Positions 33,850 to 45,394 of a stretch of 64,000 bases of DNA are shown here, piece by piece. Each line of letters opens with the position of its first letter. Position 1 is the first letter of the stretch. The position numbers were made by a program, and so were the translations under genes. Where the stretch lies: the NCBI GenBank assembly GCA_949126835.1, contig OX421492.1, positions 44,971,498-45,035,497 on the forward strand, in the 5' to 3' direction. The notes below the pieces were generated by a model. The model was not told where the DNA came from, did no database searches, and was given only the letters and a program-made list of their open reading frames with translations. This DNA is from Anisus vortex (Eukaryota > Mollusca > Gastropoda > Planorbidae).

Positions 33850-34290
33850 CAATATATTTTTGTATAGTTCAATGTGTAATACTAAAATATATTTTTGTAT
33901 AGTTCAATGTGTAATACTAAAATATATTTTTGTATAGTTCAATGTGTAATACTAAAATATATTTTTTTATAGTTCAATGTGTAATACTAAAATATATTTT
34001 TGTATAGTTCAATGTGTAATACTAAAATATATTTTTGTATAGTTCAATGTGTACTACTAAAATATATTTGTGTATAGTTCAATGTGTAATACTAAAATAT
34101 ATTTTTGTATAGTTCAATGTGTAATACTAAAATATATTTTTGTATAGTTCAATGTGTAATACTAAAATATATTTGTGTATAGTTCAATGTGTAATAATAT
34201 ATTTTTGTATAGTTTAATGTGTAATACTAAAATATATTTTTGTATAGTTCAATGTGTAATACTAAAATATATTTTTGTATAGTTCAATGT
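33850..34290. repeat. 35-bp minisatellite, left block
   Basis: Units of 35 bp (TATATTTTTGTATAGTTCAA core) with few variants. The array is split by the LINE at 34291-36414 and continues to 37285. Confidence 0.95.
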
Positions 34291-36207
34291 CAGGCTGAGA
34301 GAAAATACAAGCAAACCGGTCTAACAGTGCACCGACACTTGTATACACAAAAGAAAAACCATGTCAATCGTCTCATTCGAGATGCTAAGACAATGCATCT
34401 TCGCAATAAGATTGAGAGCGCGGACTCATCTCGGGTGCTGTTTAAAATAACTACAGAGATGTTGGGTGGTGCAGGTAAACCTGTACTACCATGTTTCATT
34501 CCCCCTGCCGACCTCCCTGACTCCTTTAATCAATTTTTCACAGACAGGATCAAGAAAATTAGGGAAGACCTAGACAAGCAATCAAGTCTGCTCCACAATG
34601 ATCCAGTCTTCCAGGGTTCTCACCTCAGTGAGTTTCACTCAGTATCTGAAGCTTCTGTTATGGAAATTATTAGTAAGATGCCTAAAACGTCTTGCGAACT
34701 CGATCCCATCCCTGTCTCCCTCTTCAATGATTGTATCAACGAACTAATACCTTCGATCACTACGACGATGAATGCTTCATTAGCTTCAGGTATTGTGCCT
34801 CAATCAATGAAAAATGCACTGGTTAAGCCCCTCTTAAAGAAGCCTAGCCTCGATCCTGAGTGCTTAAAAAACTATCGGCCTGTATCCAACCTTCCATTCC
34901 TTTCGAAAGTCTTGGAGCGCATTGTGCTAAAACAGTTATTGCCTCACTTGGAGCAGCATAGCCTCTTGGAGAAGTTTCAGTCCGCCTATCGAAAGAGTCA
35001 TAGCACGGAGACGGCATTGGTCAAGGTTGTCAACGACCTACTATGCACATCGGACACGGGTCATGTGTCTATTCTGGCAATGCTCGACCTGTCTGCCGCT
35101 TTTGACACTCTTGACCATGAGATCCTGATTGACAGGCTTGCAACCACTTTTGGCTGCTCAGGCTGTAATCTTCGTTGGTTTAGGTCATACCTGTCTGAGC
35201 GCACTCAAAGTGTTGCTATAGATGAGTTCCTCTCGGCACCTTCAACGCTGAAATATGGAGTGCCCCAAGGATCTGTTCTAGGACCAGTGATGTTTGCAAT
35301 GTACGTGTATCCACTCGGCCAGGTCATCAAACCGTTCGAAATTTCGTATCACTTCTACGCCGATGACACGCAACTGTACGATCATGCGGTCCCTCTTGAT
35401 GCCCCTAGACTCGCTGCAAAGGTCAGTAGTGCAATCGCCAACGTCTATTCGTGGTCGGGGAGAAATGGGCTTAAAATGAATGAGGAAAAAACAGAGATAA
35501 TCCGAATTGGAACCAAGAGAAATTTAGTCAAATTCACCGGTTCAGAATCCATCACCGTGATAAACTGCCAGGTGCCTTTTGTTAACAAAGTGAAGAATCT
35601 TGGTGTTTTACTGGATCCCACGCTGTCTTTCGACCAACATATATCTCATATGTGCAGATGTCTATATCTACAGTTGCGTAGACTGGGCCAAATACGTCCC
35701 TATTTGTCCACTGACTCTGCAAAGACACTGGCAGTCGCTCTGATACTTTCTCGTATCGACTATTGTAACTCCCTGCTAGTCGGCCTGCCCGAAGACAAAA
35801 TCGCCAGGCTACAGAGAATACAGACCAGTACTGCGCGCTTGGTCATGCGCAAATCAAGGCGAGACTCGGGAACCGCCCTTCTTCGCTCGCTCCATTGGCT
35901 TCCCGTGAAAGCCAGAATTGAGTATAAAGTGGCGCTACTTTGCCATCAGTGCATTTTTAATAACGAGTTTCCGTCCTATCTCAAAGAACTCATCACACCA
36001 TATGTCCCTCAAAGAACACTTCGTTCTGCCAACTCATCGCTTCTGGAAGAGCCCCGTTTCTCTCTGACGACCGTTGGCCTTAGAGCCTTCTCAGTATCCG
36101 GTCCGAAGGTGTGGAATCTACTTCCCATTCAACTCAGACAAACAAGCTCCATTGATTCCTTCAAAAAGAACTTAAAAACTCATTATTTCAATATTTATCT
36201 TAATTAA
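34291..36207 (+). CDS. LINE reverse transcriptase, intact frame, 5'-truncated
   Basis: An open frame of about 638 codons to the TAA at 36205-36207, without stops or shifts. Motifs in order: KPLLKKPSLDPECLKNYRPV, NLPFLSKVLERIVLKQLL, FQSAYRKSHSTETALVKV, LAMLDLSAAFDTLDHEIL (first catalytic Asp), YGVPQGSVLGPVMFAMYV, FYADDTQLYDH (YADD), GLKMNEEKTEIIRIG, then the C-terminal RIDYCNSLLVGLP, LLRSLHWLPVKARIEYKVAL and KVWNLLPIQLRQ. This is the CR1/L2/Jockey style. The frame stays open upstream to an ATG at 34240 inside the array, which is accidental. With no endonuclease it is not autonomous, but the clean frame points to a young insertion. Confidence 0.9.
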   Translation, partial: QAERKYKQTGLTVHRHLYTQKKNHVNRLIRDAKTMHLRNKIESADSSRVLFKITTEMLGGAGKPVLPCFIPPADLPDSFNQFFTDRIKKIREDLDKQSSLLHNDPVFQGSHLSEFHSVSEASVMEIISKMPKTSCELDPIPVSLFNDCINELIPSITTTMNASLASGIVPQSMKNALVKPLLKKPSLDPECLKNYRPVSNLPFLSKVLERIVLKQLLPHLEQHSLLEKFQSAYRKSHSTETALVKVVNDLLCTSDTGHVSILAMLDLSAAFDTLDHEILIDRLATTFGCSGCNLRWFRSYLSERTQSVAIDEFLSAPSTLKYGVPQGSVLGPVMFAMYVYPLGQVIKPFEISYHFYADDTQLYDHAVPLDAPRLAAKVSSAIANVYSWSGRNGLKMNEEKTEIIRIGTKRNLVKFTGSESITVINCQVPFVNKVKNLGVLLDPTLSFDQHISHMCRCLYLQLRRLGQIRPYLSTDSAKTLAVALILSRIDYCNSLLVGLPEDKIARLQRIQTSTARLVMRKSRRDSGTALLRSLHWLPVKARIEYKVALLCHQCIFNNEFPSYLKELITPYVPQRTLRSANSSLLEEPRFSLTTVGLRAFSVSGPKVWNLLPIQLRQTSSIDSFKKNLKTHYFNIYLN

Positions 36208-36414
36208 CATGCTTTGAGCCCTACTGTCTTACTTATATGTTAGGTCGGTTATCTTGTTTTGGTTTGATTTGTTCCATGTTTGTAAAGTTTTGAATCATTA
36301 TTCAGTTTTTTATCTCTTAGCCTATAGATTGTATCTGTGTTCTGAGTTGTATGTTAAATGCGCTCTGAGCTTGCATTATGCTTGTTGGTAGCGCTATACA
36401 AATGTCATTATTAT
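34291..36414 (+). mobile_element. 5'-truncated CR1/L2-type LINE insertion
   Basis: The junction at 34291 is sharp (array TTCAATGT, then CAGGCTGAG). The 3' end is a CGCTATACAAATGTCATTATTATTA tail of the CR1/L2 style, cut here as two parts, running back into the array at about 36415. The endonuclease is absent. The array sequence ATGT on both sides could be the target duplication but is ambiguous in a repeat. Confidence 0.85.
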
Positions 36415-37285
36415 TAATGTGTAATACTAAAATATATTTTTGTATAGTTCAATGTGTAATACTAAAATATATTTTTGTATAGTTCAATGTGTAATACTAA
36501 AACTAAAATATATTTTTGTATAGTTCAATGTGTAATACTAAAATATATTTTTGTATAGTTCAATGTGTAATACTAAAATATATTTTTGTATAGTTCAATG
36601 TGTAATACTAAAATATATTTTTGTATAGTTCAATGTGCAATACTAAAATATATTTTTGTATAGTTCAATGTGTAATACTAAAATATATTTTTGTATAGTT
36701 CAATGTGTAATACTAAAATATATTTGTGTATAGTTCAATGTGTAATACTAAAATATATTTTTGTATAGTTCAATGTGTAATACTAAAATATATTTTTGTA
36801 TAGTTCAATGTGTAATACTAAAATATATTTTTGTATAGTTCAATGTGTAATACTAAAATATATTTTTGTATAGTTCAATGTGTAATACTAAAATATATTT
36901 TTGTATAGTTCAATGTGTAATACTAAAATATATTTTTTTATAGTTCAATGTGTAATACTAAAATATATTTTTGTATAGTTCAATGTGTAATACTAAAATA
37001 TATTTTTGTATAGTTCAATGTGTAATACTAAAACTAAAATATATTTTTGTATAGTTCAATGTGTAATACTAAAATATATTTTTGTATAGTTCAATGTGTA
37101 ATACTAAAATATATTTTTGTATAGTTCAATGTGTAATACTAAAATATATTTTTGTATAGTTCAATGTGTAATACTAAAATATATTTTTGTATAGTTCAAT
37201 GTGTAATACTAAAATATATTTTTGTATAGATCAATGTGTAATACTTAAATATATTTTTGTATAGTTCAATGTGTAATACTAAAAT
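36415..37285. repeat. 35-bp minisatellite, right block
   Basis: About 24 units continuing the array at 33850-34290; at 36500 and 37030 a short ACTAAA insertion lengthens the unit. The array ends about 165 bp from the HTRA2 stop codon. Confidence 0.95.
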
Positions 37286-37344
37286 GTATATTTAACTAAT
37301 AGAAACTACAAATTACAGAAACTGTTTTACATATAAAGCTCCTT

Positions 37345-37350
37345 TTTATT
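37345..37350 (-). other. Candidate HTRA2 polyadenylation signal
   Basis: AATAAA on the minus strand, about 100 nt after the stop codon of the HTRA2 gene. Confidence 0.5.
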
Positions 37351-37449
37351 TAGAATCATACAAGTGGATCTTTTCTTGATGAATATAAATGACTTATTTC
37401 TTTATATACAGTTTGCATTGTTACAAGATAATTCTTTACATTTCTGGTT

Positions 37450-40400
37450 TTAAATACTTTGCTTGGTGTCTATAGGAATTACTTTCTTTTCACTTCCACG
37501 GATAAGTGTCACTTTAAGAAAGTCAGACTTCTCAACAGCATCATAAACATCAGCAGCAGATTTAATTGATGCACCGCTGATATCAATAATAATGTCTCCT
37601 GCCAGAATACCTCCGCTGTTGAAAGAACAATAGTAAACTTGTATTACAACTTTAATTGCTGCACTGTGCCCATTGTGTGCTGTTTAGCCTATGAGCAAAC
37701 ACAGTAGGTAGTTTTTATAGTTTTAAAATGAATTATTGAAAGAACAATATCAAACTTATATTACAACTTGTAAGGCATTTTATAATTATTCCAGCAAAAC
37801 TGTGGTTAAAAACTGAGGGTGCTACATTTTGAGAGCAGAGGGGAACTGGAGATTTAAGGATACAGTAGGATGCAATAATCTTTATAGAAGGAGCGTCTGT
37901 AATGTATAAGATATGACAGTGTGTATATTGGCTGCTTAGTATTAGTATGCACAGTATTGGTTACTGGTAAATCAAATCTTAGACCATTAGCTCATTGAAT
38001 GTTATACAATATACACCCTTTACTAGCTAGCCTAAACATTAAGAAAAATTATAAACCTTATCCTAGAGCTGATATAATGTTACATCCAAGTGTAAGCGGT
38101 GGGAGTAGGAGAAAAGAAGGAAAAGGGGAGGAAAAGGGGGGGATTGTGGTCTGTGCAATCTAGGCCTAAGTGAACCCAAGGTGACTGTCACCACAGTCTA
38201 AGGCAGGGGTCTGGAACCTTTTTGTCTTAGAGAGCCATGGACACCACATATTTTGAAAAGTAATTCTGTGAGAGCCATACATTATGTTTAAAACTAAAAA
38301 TTCAAGTAAATGTGTGCATTTTGTGTAGTTTCAACACTAAAAGTACAAACAATAATTATGTCTCTGAATTCTTCTGATGCTGAGCTGCGGTAGACTTTAG
38401 CTCACTTGTAGAATGAAATATTGATATGCAATTAATATATAGATCAAAAAGTCTAAAAAAACATTTCTTAAATAATTAAACATTTGTCTGCGAGCCAGAT
38501 GCAGCCATCAAAAGAGCAACATCTGGCTCGCAAGCCATGGGTTCCCGACCCCTGGTCTAAGGTTTTAGCTACACTATCCTAAATAAAATAACAGCTACAA
38601 CTAGCTAACTAAAACAGCACGACACAGCACAAGAGCACAACACTTAAAAGAAACCAAGATATATAAAAACAAAGGCCTAAGTAACACTATAAAATCTATA
38701 ACTTTATTCTACATAAAAATACTCTCAATCTAAAACTTCCATAAAACTATTACAAAAAACACACAATTCTGAATCAGTCCAACTGAAGCTCTAGCTTAAA
38801 CTAAAAATAAACCTTTACTAAAACAAAAAATAGACTCTTACTAAAACTGAAAATAGACTCTTACTAAAACTAAAAATAGACTCTTACTAAAACAAAAAAT
38901 AGACTCTTACTAAAACTTAAAATAGACTCTTACTAAAACAAAAAATAGACTCTTACTAAACTAAAAATAGACTCTTACTAAAACTAAAAATAGACTCTTA
39001 CTAAAACTGAAAATAGACTCTTACTAAAACTAAAAATAGACTCTTACTAACACAAAAAATAGACTCTTACTAAAACTAAAAAAAGACTCTTACTAAAACA
39101 AAAAATAGACTCTTACTAAAACTAAAAATAGACTCTTACTATAACAAAAAATTTTCAACTGTCTAAAAAACATTTTACATCCCACTAAAAAAAACAACCA
39201 GATATATCGCCTGGCTTAGCACCCACACCTTAACGCTGATATTAATGACCACGGACACTGAGTCCAATACACACAGTTCACAGTTACAAATAGCAAGTTG
39301 GCAAAACAGCTGCCAACTTAAAACGGCTACAGACCATTACACAAGCCTATAAAAAAAGTTACATTCCTTAACCTTAAATAGCCTTAAGCTAAAATGGTGA
39401 GTGTGCTATAGTAGAACATTTTAGTTGCTTTACCATAAAAGATTATTACAATAAGGACAAAGATGACTAATTTGGCACATCCGATCTGGAGCTTTTTTTA
39501 CACCTTACAAGCTCTTTGTGTGTCTTTAGGACCAAAGCCATGCATGCATGTGTTTATGAAAAAAATGGACTTGACAAATGAAAAGCAGTGTTTTCTTCCA
39601 TAAGCTCTTTCTACAGTTTGGGGTTTATTTATTTACTTTATTAAAGCTTAAGGTTTAACAATATAATATAGTTTGGTTAAAAAAAGTATATTAGATGCAA
39701 GTCTATTAAGACCAGGGCTGTGGAGTCGGTAGATAAATGTCCCGACTCCGACTCCTCTGTATTAATATGCAAATGTATTGCCATATAGTGAGGCACATGA
39801 AAAGCATGCTTCTTCACGGTAACTTAATGTGTTTGTCTTGTGGTTACACGAGGCACTGCATGCATTGGTCTTTATTCTTACAGTAGAGAAGTTATTAGAG
39901 TGATTATTTCCTCTTATGTAGAAAATCAAGGGCTTTTAGGCAATACATTTTCAGTTCACCACCTACAACCAGATAATACTTTTGAACGTAGATACCAACA
40001 AATATTTGCCACTAAACCTAATACCTCAACCTTCTCTCCTTTTCTTTTTCCCTAAGAGACTTGTGTTAAAAAAATAGTACGAGCTTCCTTGTATATGTAG
40101 AACATGTGGTACAGGCCTAAATGCGCCCCTGGTAACACCAATAGTTAAATCACTAAAAGTAGAAACACTATCTCAATAATACTCAACTAACATGTGTGCA
40201 GGAGTTCCTGGGATGACTTTATAAACAAATACACCTCCATCTACATCTGGAAAGTTGGGCATTTTGATGTTATTTTTCAAGTCACGCATGACATTTTCTG
40301 TCAATGTTAACATTGTTATTCCCAAGTAGCGTCTCATCAAAAAATTATTTTCTCTTTGACCTGAAAAAGAATGTATTAAAGAATGAGTTTTATATTTTAA

Positions 40401-43400
40401 AATTGAGATATTTTAACATTCTGCATTATTTGAACTTAACTGATTTCACTTTTTCTTTTCTATGAGAATGTTTAAGAGTGAATGGTCCAAGTAATGGCTT
40501 TTAGTTGTACTATTGGCTAAACCTTTAATAGAAGTAACTACCAGTTATACTAGGTCACTTTATCTATTATTAAAAAATTGTACAATGTAAGCTCAAACTA
40601 AATTTTCTATTTGATTAAAAAACCTCACTTATTATAGTGATTTATATTTTGCAATATCAAGTACTTTTAAATGAAAAGATATTGTGATTTACATGTTAAA
40701 AATGTTGTTGATGTTGTCATAAAGGCCAAGACATCTAAGGAAATTGTTTGTTTTTTTAGACCACCAGTAATTCAACTAACTTGATGCACTTAGTAAAAAG
40801 AGTTACTGTCCAATACTGTAAAATATATTAATTAAAAATATTATAGATATTAAAGAAATCACCATTTTTCATACGGTCTTCTGCCTTCATCAGAAACTTG
40901 ATGGCATAGTCAGAAGGGATTGCAAATGAAATGCCAGTAGTAACTTTCATTGTATTAATACCTATAGCTTGACCATCCTGAAATCAGACAATTATAACCA
41001 CATTCACTTATAGTGCTACTAGTCAGTTTGTCTCTACTTTAATCTTCCCTCTCACCACACAAAATAATATTAACTTACTAGGTTTACAAGTGGTCCTCCT
41101 GAATTTCCAAACTGAATTTTAAAGAGAAAAAAAAGCTTATTATAAAATAATTAATTGAAAACTAAAACACTTATATATTACTTCCAAATATTAAAATATA
41201 TATCTTTTTATTCCTTTTATATTTTCTCTGTCCCTCTCTTTTTCATCAGATTTCTTCTTCTCTATTGCTTCATTGCCTCTGCTCGCCCTTCTAAATATAT
41301 TTGTTGCTGAGTTGTTTGTTTTTTTGTTGGGGGGGGGGGGGGGGGGAAGGGGGGGGGGTACCATCTCCTCTTGTTTTCTACCCATGTATTTTCTTATTTA
41401 TAAGAAGCTTTATTTTTATCAAGTTGTTTATTTCAAATAATTCTATTTTATTTATCAATACAATTGATTTTAAAACATCAAATGCATTGTTTACTTGATT
41501 CAATTAATCATTACAAGTAATAATTATATATTTTCATCAATGATGTTGAAAGCATTAAAATATAGAATGAAATCAAACTTGCATGATTACAAAACAAATA
41601 CAAATTGAATAAATTGAAATATATACAGCATAGTGAACAAAAGTTAAAAACATTCTTATACATTACATTGATAACAGCATCGGTTTGTATGTAATCCATT
41701 TCTTTATTTCGTAGTCCTAATTCTCTACTGGCACGTTGCACACTACTAACTATCCCACAAGTGACAGTGTTGCTCAGAGACAGTGGACTTCCCATGGCAA
41801 TGACCCATTCACCAGGACGAATAGTTGAAGAAGTTCCCAAAGGTATAATTGGCAAATTGTTCTGAAATGAAAATAGAAAATCTATTTTTACACACAAATT
41901 TACATATTTTTTTAAAACTTGGGACACATTGAGCAAGCAACATATAAAATATATGGCTAACATTAGACACATTGAGCAAGCAACATATAAAATATATGGC
42001 TAACAGGGTAAAGTTGGTAGAGATGGTTGAGCATTGAAGGATCTTAATTTCCATACAGAATATTTTTGCATCTTGTACATAAATGTGATTTAAGCCTTGT
42101 TGTGCATTTAGCTACGGGTTTAAAAATAATCTTAAGTTGTTGGTTTTCCTGACAGGTTCAAGCTATTCATTAAATTCCATAAAGCTACTACATTAGTAGA
42201 ATAATTGAACTTAAATAAATCAGTGCTTTCCATATAAGATACAAGAAAAGAGATTTTTATCTTTAATTTAAGTCCTTCTGAATAATTTTATTGACTAGCT
42301 TTTTGAAATGTATTTATTCCCATATCGTAATTTGCAATAAGTACGAAAATGCTATAGGAGGGTTTTATGCAACTGTACGATGATACAAAATTGGTCCAAA
42401 TGAAAAGGGTATTATGGTCTAAAAACCATCAATTTTTTTCCCTTTTATTAATATAGTTATTTATAGACTTAATTTGTGCCTGATAGTAACTGTAGGCCTA
42501 CAAGTCATTGATTTTTAGCTCCGTAAGCAAAGAAAATGGGTCAGTAGATCAACAAAAGTGTTTTTAGAAGGAAAATATTGGCCTACACATATCCTAGCTA
42601 TTGCGTTATAACCACAGATACGGGTGATAGTTGCAACTTAATGACAGAGTAGTGCTGTTTTTTTAACTTTTAACTGCGTCAAGTATAAAAGATAATATCT
42701 AAAAATACTTACAGTACTAATTTTCACAATAGCCAAATCTGAGATTGGATCAACAGCTGTCACTTGCCCTTCCATGACTCGTCCATCTTGTAGTTTAACA
42801 CTGACTGTAGATTTATTTGCAACTACATGGGCGTTGGTCAATATGATTCCATTACTTCTAACAATGAAACCAGAACCATTGGATAATGTCACTGGAATCC
42901 CCTTAAATGGATGTCTGTAGAGAAAATAAAAATTCATTATTTAGAAATACATCCAGAAATGAAAGACCAACGCAACTATGAGTGTAGAATAATCTCTAAA
43001 AGAATGAAAGACCAACCCAACTATGAGTGTAGATTTTGAAAGAATGAAAGACCAACCCAACTATGAGTGTAGAATAATCTCTAAAAGAATGAAAGACCAA
43101 CCCAACTATGAGTGTAGAATAATCGCTAAAAGAATGAAAGACCAACCCAACTATGAGTGTAGAATAATCTCTAAAAGAATGAAAGACCAACCCAACTATG
43201 AGTGTAGAATAAACTCTAAAAGAATGAAAGACCAACCCAACTATGAGTGTAGAATAAACTCTAAAAGAATGAAAGACCAACCCAACTATGAGTGTAGAAT
43301 AAACTCTAAAAGAATGAAAGACCAACCCAACTATGAGTGTAGAATAAACTCTAAAAGAATGAAATACCAAACCAACTATGAGTGTAGATTTTAAAAGAAT

Positions 43401-45023
43401 GAAATACCAAACCAACTATGAGTGTAGATTTTGAAAGAATGAAAGACCAACCCAACTATAGGTGTGTACAATAAACTCTAAAAGAATGAACGACCAACCC
43501 TACTATGAGCATAGATTTTGAAAGAATGAAAGACCAAACCAACTATGATTGTAGAATAAACTCTAAAAGAATGAACGACCAACCCAGCTATAAGCGTAGA
43601 TTTTGAAAGAATTAAAGACCAACCCTACTATGAGTGTAGATTTTGAAAGAATGAAAGACCAACCCAACTCTGAGTGTAGAATAAATTCTGAAAGAATGAA
43701 AGACCAACCCAACTCTGAGTGTAGAATAAATTCTGAAAGAATGAAAGACCAACCCAACTCTGAGTGTAAAATAAATTCTGAAAGAATGAAAGACCAACCC
43801 AACTATAAGTGTAAAATAAATTCTGAAAGAATGAAAGACCAACCCAACTCTGAGTGTAAAATAAATTCTGAAAGAATGAAAGACCAAACCAACTATGAGT
43901 GTTGAATAAATTCTGAAAGAATGAAAGACCAAACAAACTAGGAGTAAAGAATAAATTCTGAAAAAATGAAAGACCAACCCAACTATGAGTGTAGAATAAA
44001 TTCTGAAAGAATGAAAGACCAACCCAACTATGAGTGTAGAATAAATTCTGAAAGACCAACCCAACTATGAGTGTAGATTTTAAAAGAATGAAAGACCAGA
44101 AAGACCAACCCAACTATGAGTGTAGATTTTAAAAGAATGAAAGACCAGAAAGACCAACCCAACTATGAGTGTATATAATAAATTCTAAAGGAATGAAGAC
44201 ATACGGGGATGATACGCAAATAGGCCTAGGCCTAATTGAAATGTGAGAGTAGAATAAAATCTGAAAGCATACCCAACTTGAGACTTGAGGGTAGACGGGT
44301 AGGCCTATGATAAATGATTACGGAGTTAAGTAGTGAAGTACGAGTCCATATGATAAAGTATTGTAAGGCTATTGATATTGTGTTTGATGTTTGTCTTGTG
44401 ATAGTGTTTACTGGTAAGGTATACTCATAATATATGCAGTAGCCTATAATAGGCAACTATGGTCTAGACTGAGCTAGAGCCTAGCCCTAGCTAGAGGCAT
44501 AGAGGCTAGGCTACCAAAATAAAGCAAGTAATAAATTAAATAATTGGTCATTGGTAATGTAAATGAAGCATTAAAATAGTTATGCATACCTTCCTTTAAT
44601 TTCGAGAAATACTACTGCTGGTCCTGCTTTTTGCACTACATCAGCAATAAAGTTGTTTTTATTATTACTATCAGCAATTACTTTAGTCTTCTCTACATTG
44701 GTTAGTCCAGAGAAATAAGCAGTTGCGGTGCTAAAGAGGCCAGCAGCTACAATTGCGCTAAATTTTGAAACTTTAAAAATAAAAGTAGGATTTGTCTTTT
44801 CTTCACACCTAAACTTGTGTAGGAATCTTTTATTACATTGTATAATATTATGATGATTCTGTTGCTGCAAGCTGAAAGACTGTCGAGCGTTGAATGCTGA
44901 AAACCTGTTTAATGATGTGTAGTTTTTTTTCCCTAAGTCGACTTTGGAGCCATATACTTTGATTTGTAAGGAGATACACTTTAAATGCCTGGAAATGTGG
45001 TATTTAAGCATTGTTCGGCTCAT
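37450..45023 (-). CDS. HTRA2: HTRA2-type mitochondrial serine protease, seven exons
   Basis: Exons: 45023-44590, 42914-42713, 41861-41667, 41111-41079, 40977-40863, 40360-40192, 37615-37450. All introns have GT..AG and the phases join exactly, giving 437 residues (human HTRA2 has 458). Residues 1-80 are basic and Ser/Asn-rich like a mitochondrial presequence. A hydrophobic segment lies at about 82-104 ([19 protein letters not shown]). NFIADVV (123) opens the protease domain. The catalytic triad is His174 (TNAHVV), Asp204 ([11 protein letters not shown]) and Ser281 (GNSGGP). The PDZ domain fills about 330-437 ([21 protein letters not shown]). The family is an intermembrane-space quality-control protease with a role in cell death. 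No clear IAP-binding tetrapeptide was seen after the membrane segment. The Met at 45023 is the first in frame. Confidence 0.94.
38196..38562. mobile_element. hAT MITE with 8-bp TSD
   Basis: The element is 38204-38554 (351 bp), starting CAGGGGTCTGGAACC and ending GGTTCCCGACCCCTG, with GTCTAAGG duplicated at 38196-38203 and 38555-38562. Subterminal words AGAGCCAT and CATCTGGCTCGCAAGCC occur inside. There is no frame. It is a non-autonomous hAT element. Confidence 0.93.
38815..39145. repeat. 22-bp minisatellite in HTRA2 intron 6
   Basis: About 15 units of AATAGACTCTTACTAAAACT with A-rich variants. Confidence 0.9.
39714..39800. mobile_element. Truncated hAT MITE end
   Basis: CAGGGCTGTGGAGTCGGTAG and the following ~80 bases match, in inverse orientation, the right end of the element at 54588-54907 (shared CTCCTCTGTATTAATATGCA). 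Only one end is present. Confidence 0.75.
40361..40862 (-). other. HTRA2 intron 5
   Basis: AT-rich intron between exons 5 and 6, with donor GTGATT at its 5' side. Nothing else recognised. Confidence 0.8.
41112..41666 (-). other. HTRA2 intron 3 with poly-G tract
   Basis: Contains a long G run near 41331-41358 interrupted by AA. No coding content. Confidence 0.8.
41862..42712 (-). other. HTRA2 intron 2
   Basis: About 850 bp. A direct repeat of about 41 bp (ACACATTGAGCAAGCAACAT...) lies at about 41925-42006. Nothing else recognised. Confidence 0.8.
42950..44185. repeat. 45-bp minisatellite in HTRA2 intron 1
   Basis: About 27 units of 45 bp (GAATGAAAGACCAACCCAAC, TATGAGTGTAGAATAAA). The period is divisible by three, so both strands show frames of 80-160 codons. 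These are not genes: they lie wholly in an intron and consist of repeat only. Confidence 0.95.
44186..44589 (-). other. HTRA2 intron 1, exon-proximal part
   Basis: Sequence between the 45-bp array and the exon 1 donor, with several AGGCCTA words and no coding motif. Confidence 0.7.
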
Positions 45024-45390
45024 GGTTCCATCGACAGTCTAAATTACTAACTATCTACTCAGTAGACTACTGACAACAGTTCAAACTTGCTATATTATAT
45101 TATTACGCGAAGTATTACCACTGCCAACTCTTTTCCGAATGAATTCGCTAGAACTTCTGGACAAATTAAAATATATTTTGTCGATTTTAATTTCCGACAA
45201 AAGAAAGAATTACTGCAAAAGTGCCGGATGCAACATGCTAATATTATGTAGTGATGAAGTGGTTCTTGTATTTCGGGTCAATCAAGTTAAATTACATTTC
45301 AAAAGCAGTTTTTCCTATAGTCCATTACATGCATAGGTTACTATTAGGAGGCCTATAAAACCTTTATAAGACTGCTTGCTACTGTTAGTG
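45024..45390 (-). promoter_or_regulatory. HTRA2 upstream region
   Basis: The region directly 5' of the HTRA2 start, up to the LINE relic at ~45395. I could not pick out a TATA box or a defined start site. A 65-codon plus frame (45139-45336) has no motif I recognise and could be chance or a divergent first exon. Confidence 0.35.
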
Positions 45391-45394
45391 CACA

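Larger units (their letters stand above)
37616..40191 (-). other. HTRA2 intron 6 with transposon remains
   Basis: A 2.6-kb intron separating the PDZ exons. It holds a hAT MITE (38204-38554), a 22-bp minisatellite (38815-39145) and a MITE end (39714-39800). The rest shows no coding content. Confidence 0.85.

Noticed and set aside
34240..34290. ATG at 34240 as the natural start of the LINE RT
   Set aside because: The first ~17 codons are 35-bp array sequence; the element begins at 34291.
41331..41358. Poly-G run as a functional quadruplex in HTRA2 intron 3
   Set aside because: Homopolymer runs also occur at 24422 and 25621; length is uncertain in sequencing and no conservation can be judged.
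42996..44113. Repetitive frames on both strands in HTRA2 intron 1
   Set aside because: 45-bp minisatellite within a well-supported intron.
45139..45336. 65-codon plus frame divergent from HTRA2
   Set aside because: No recognisable domain; could be a divergent first exon, but nothing supports it.
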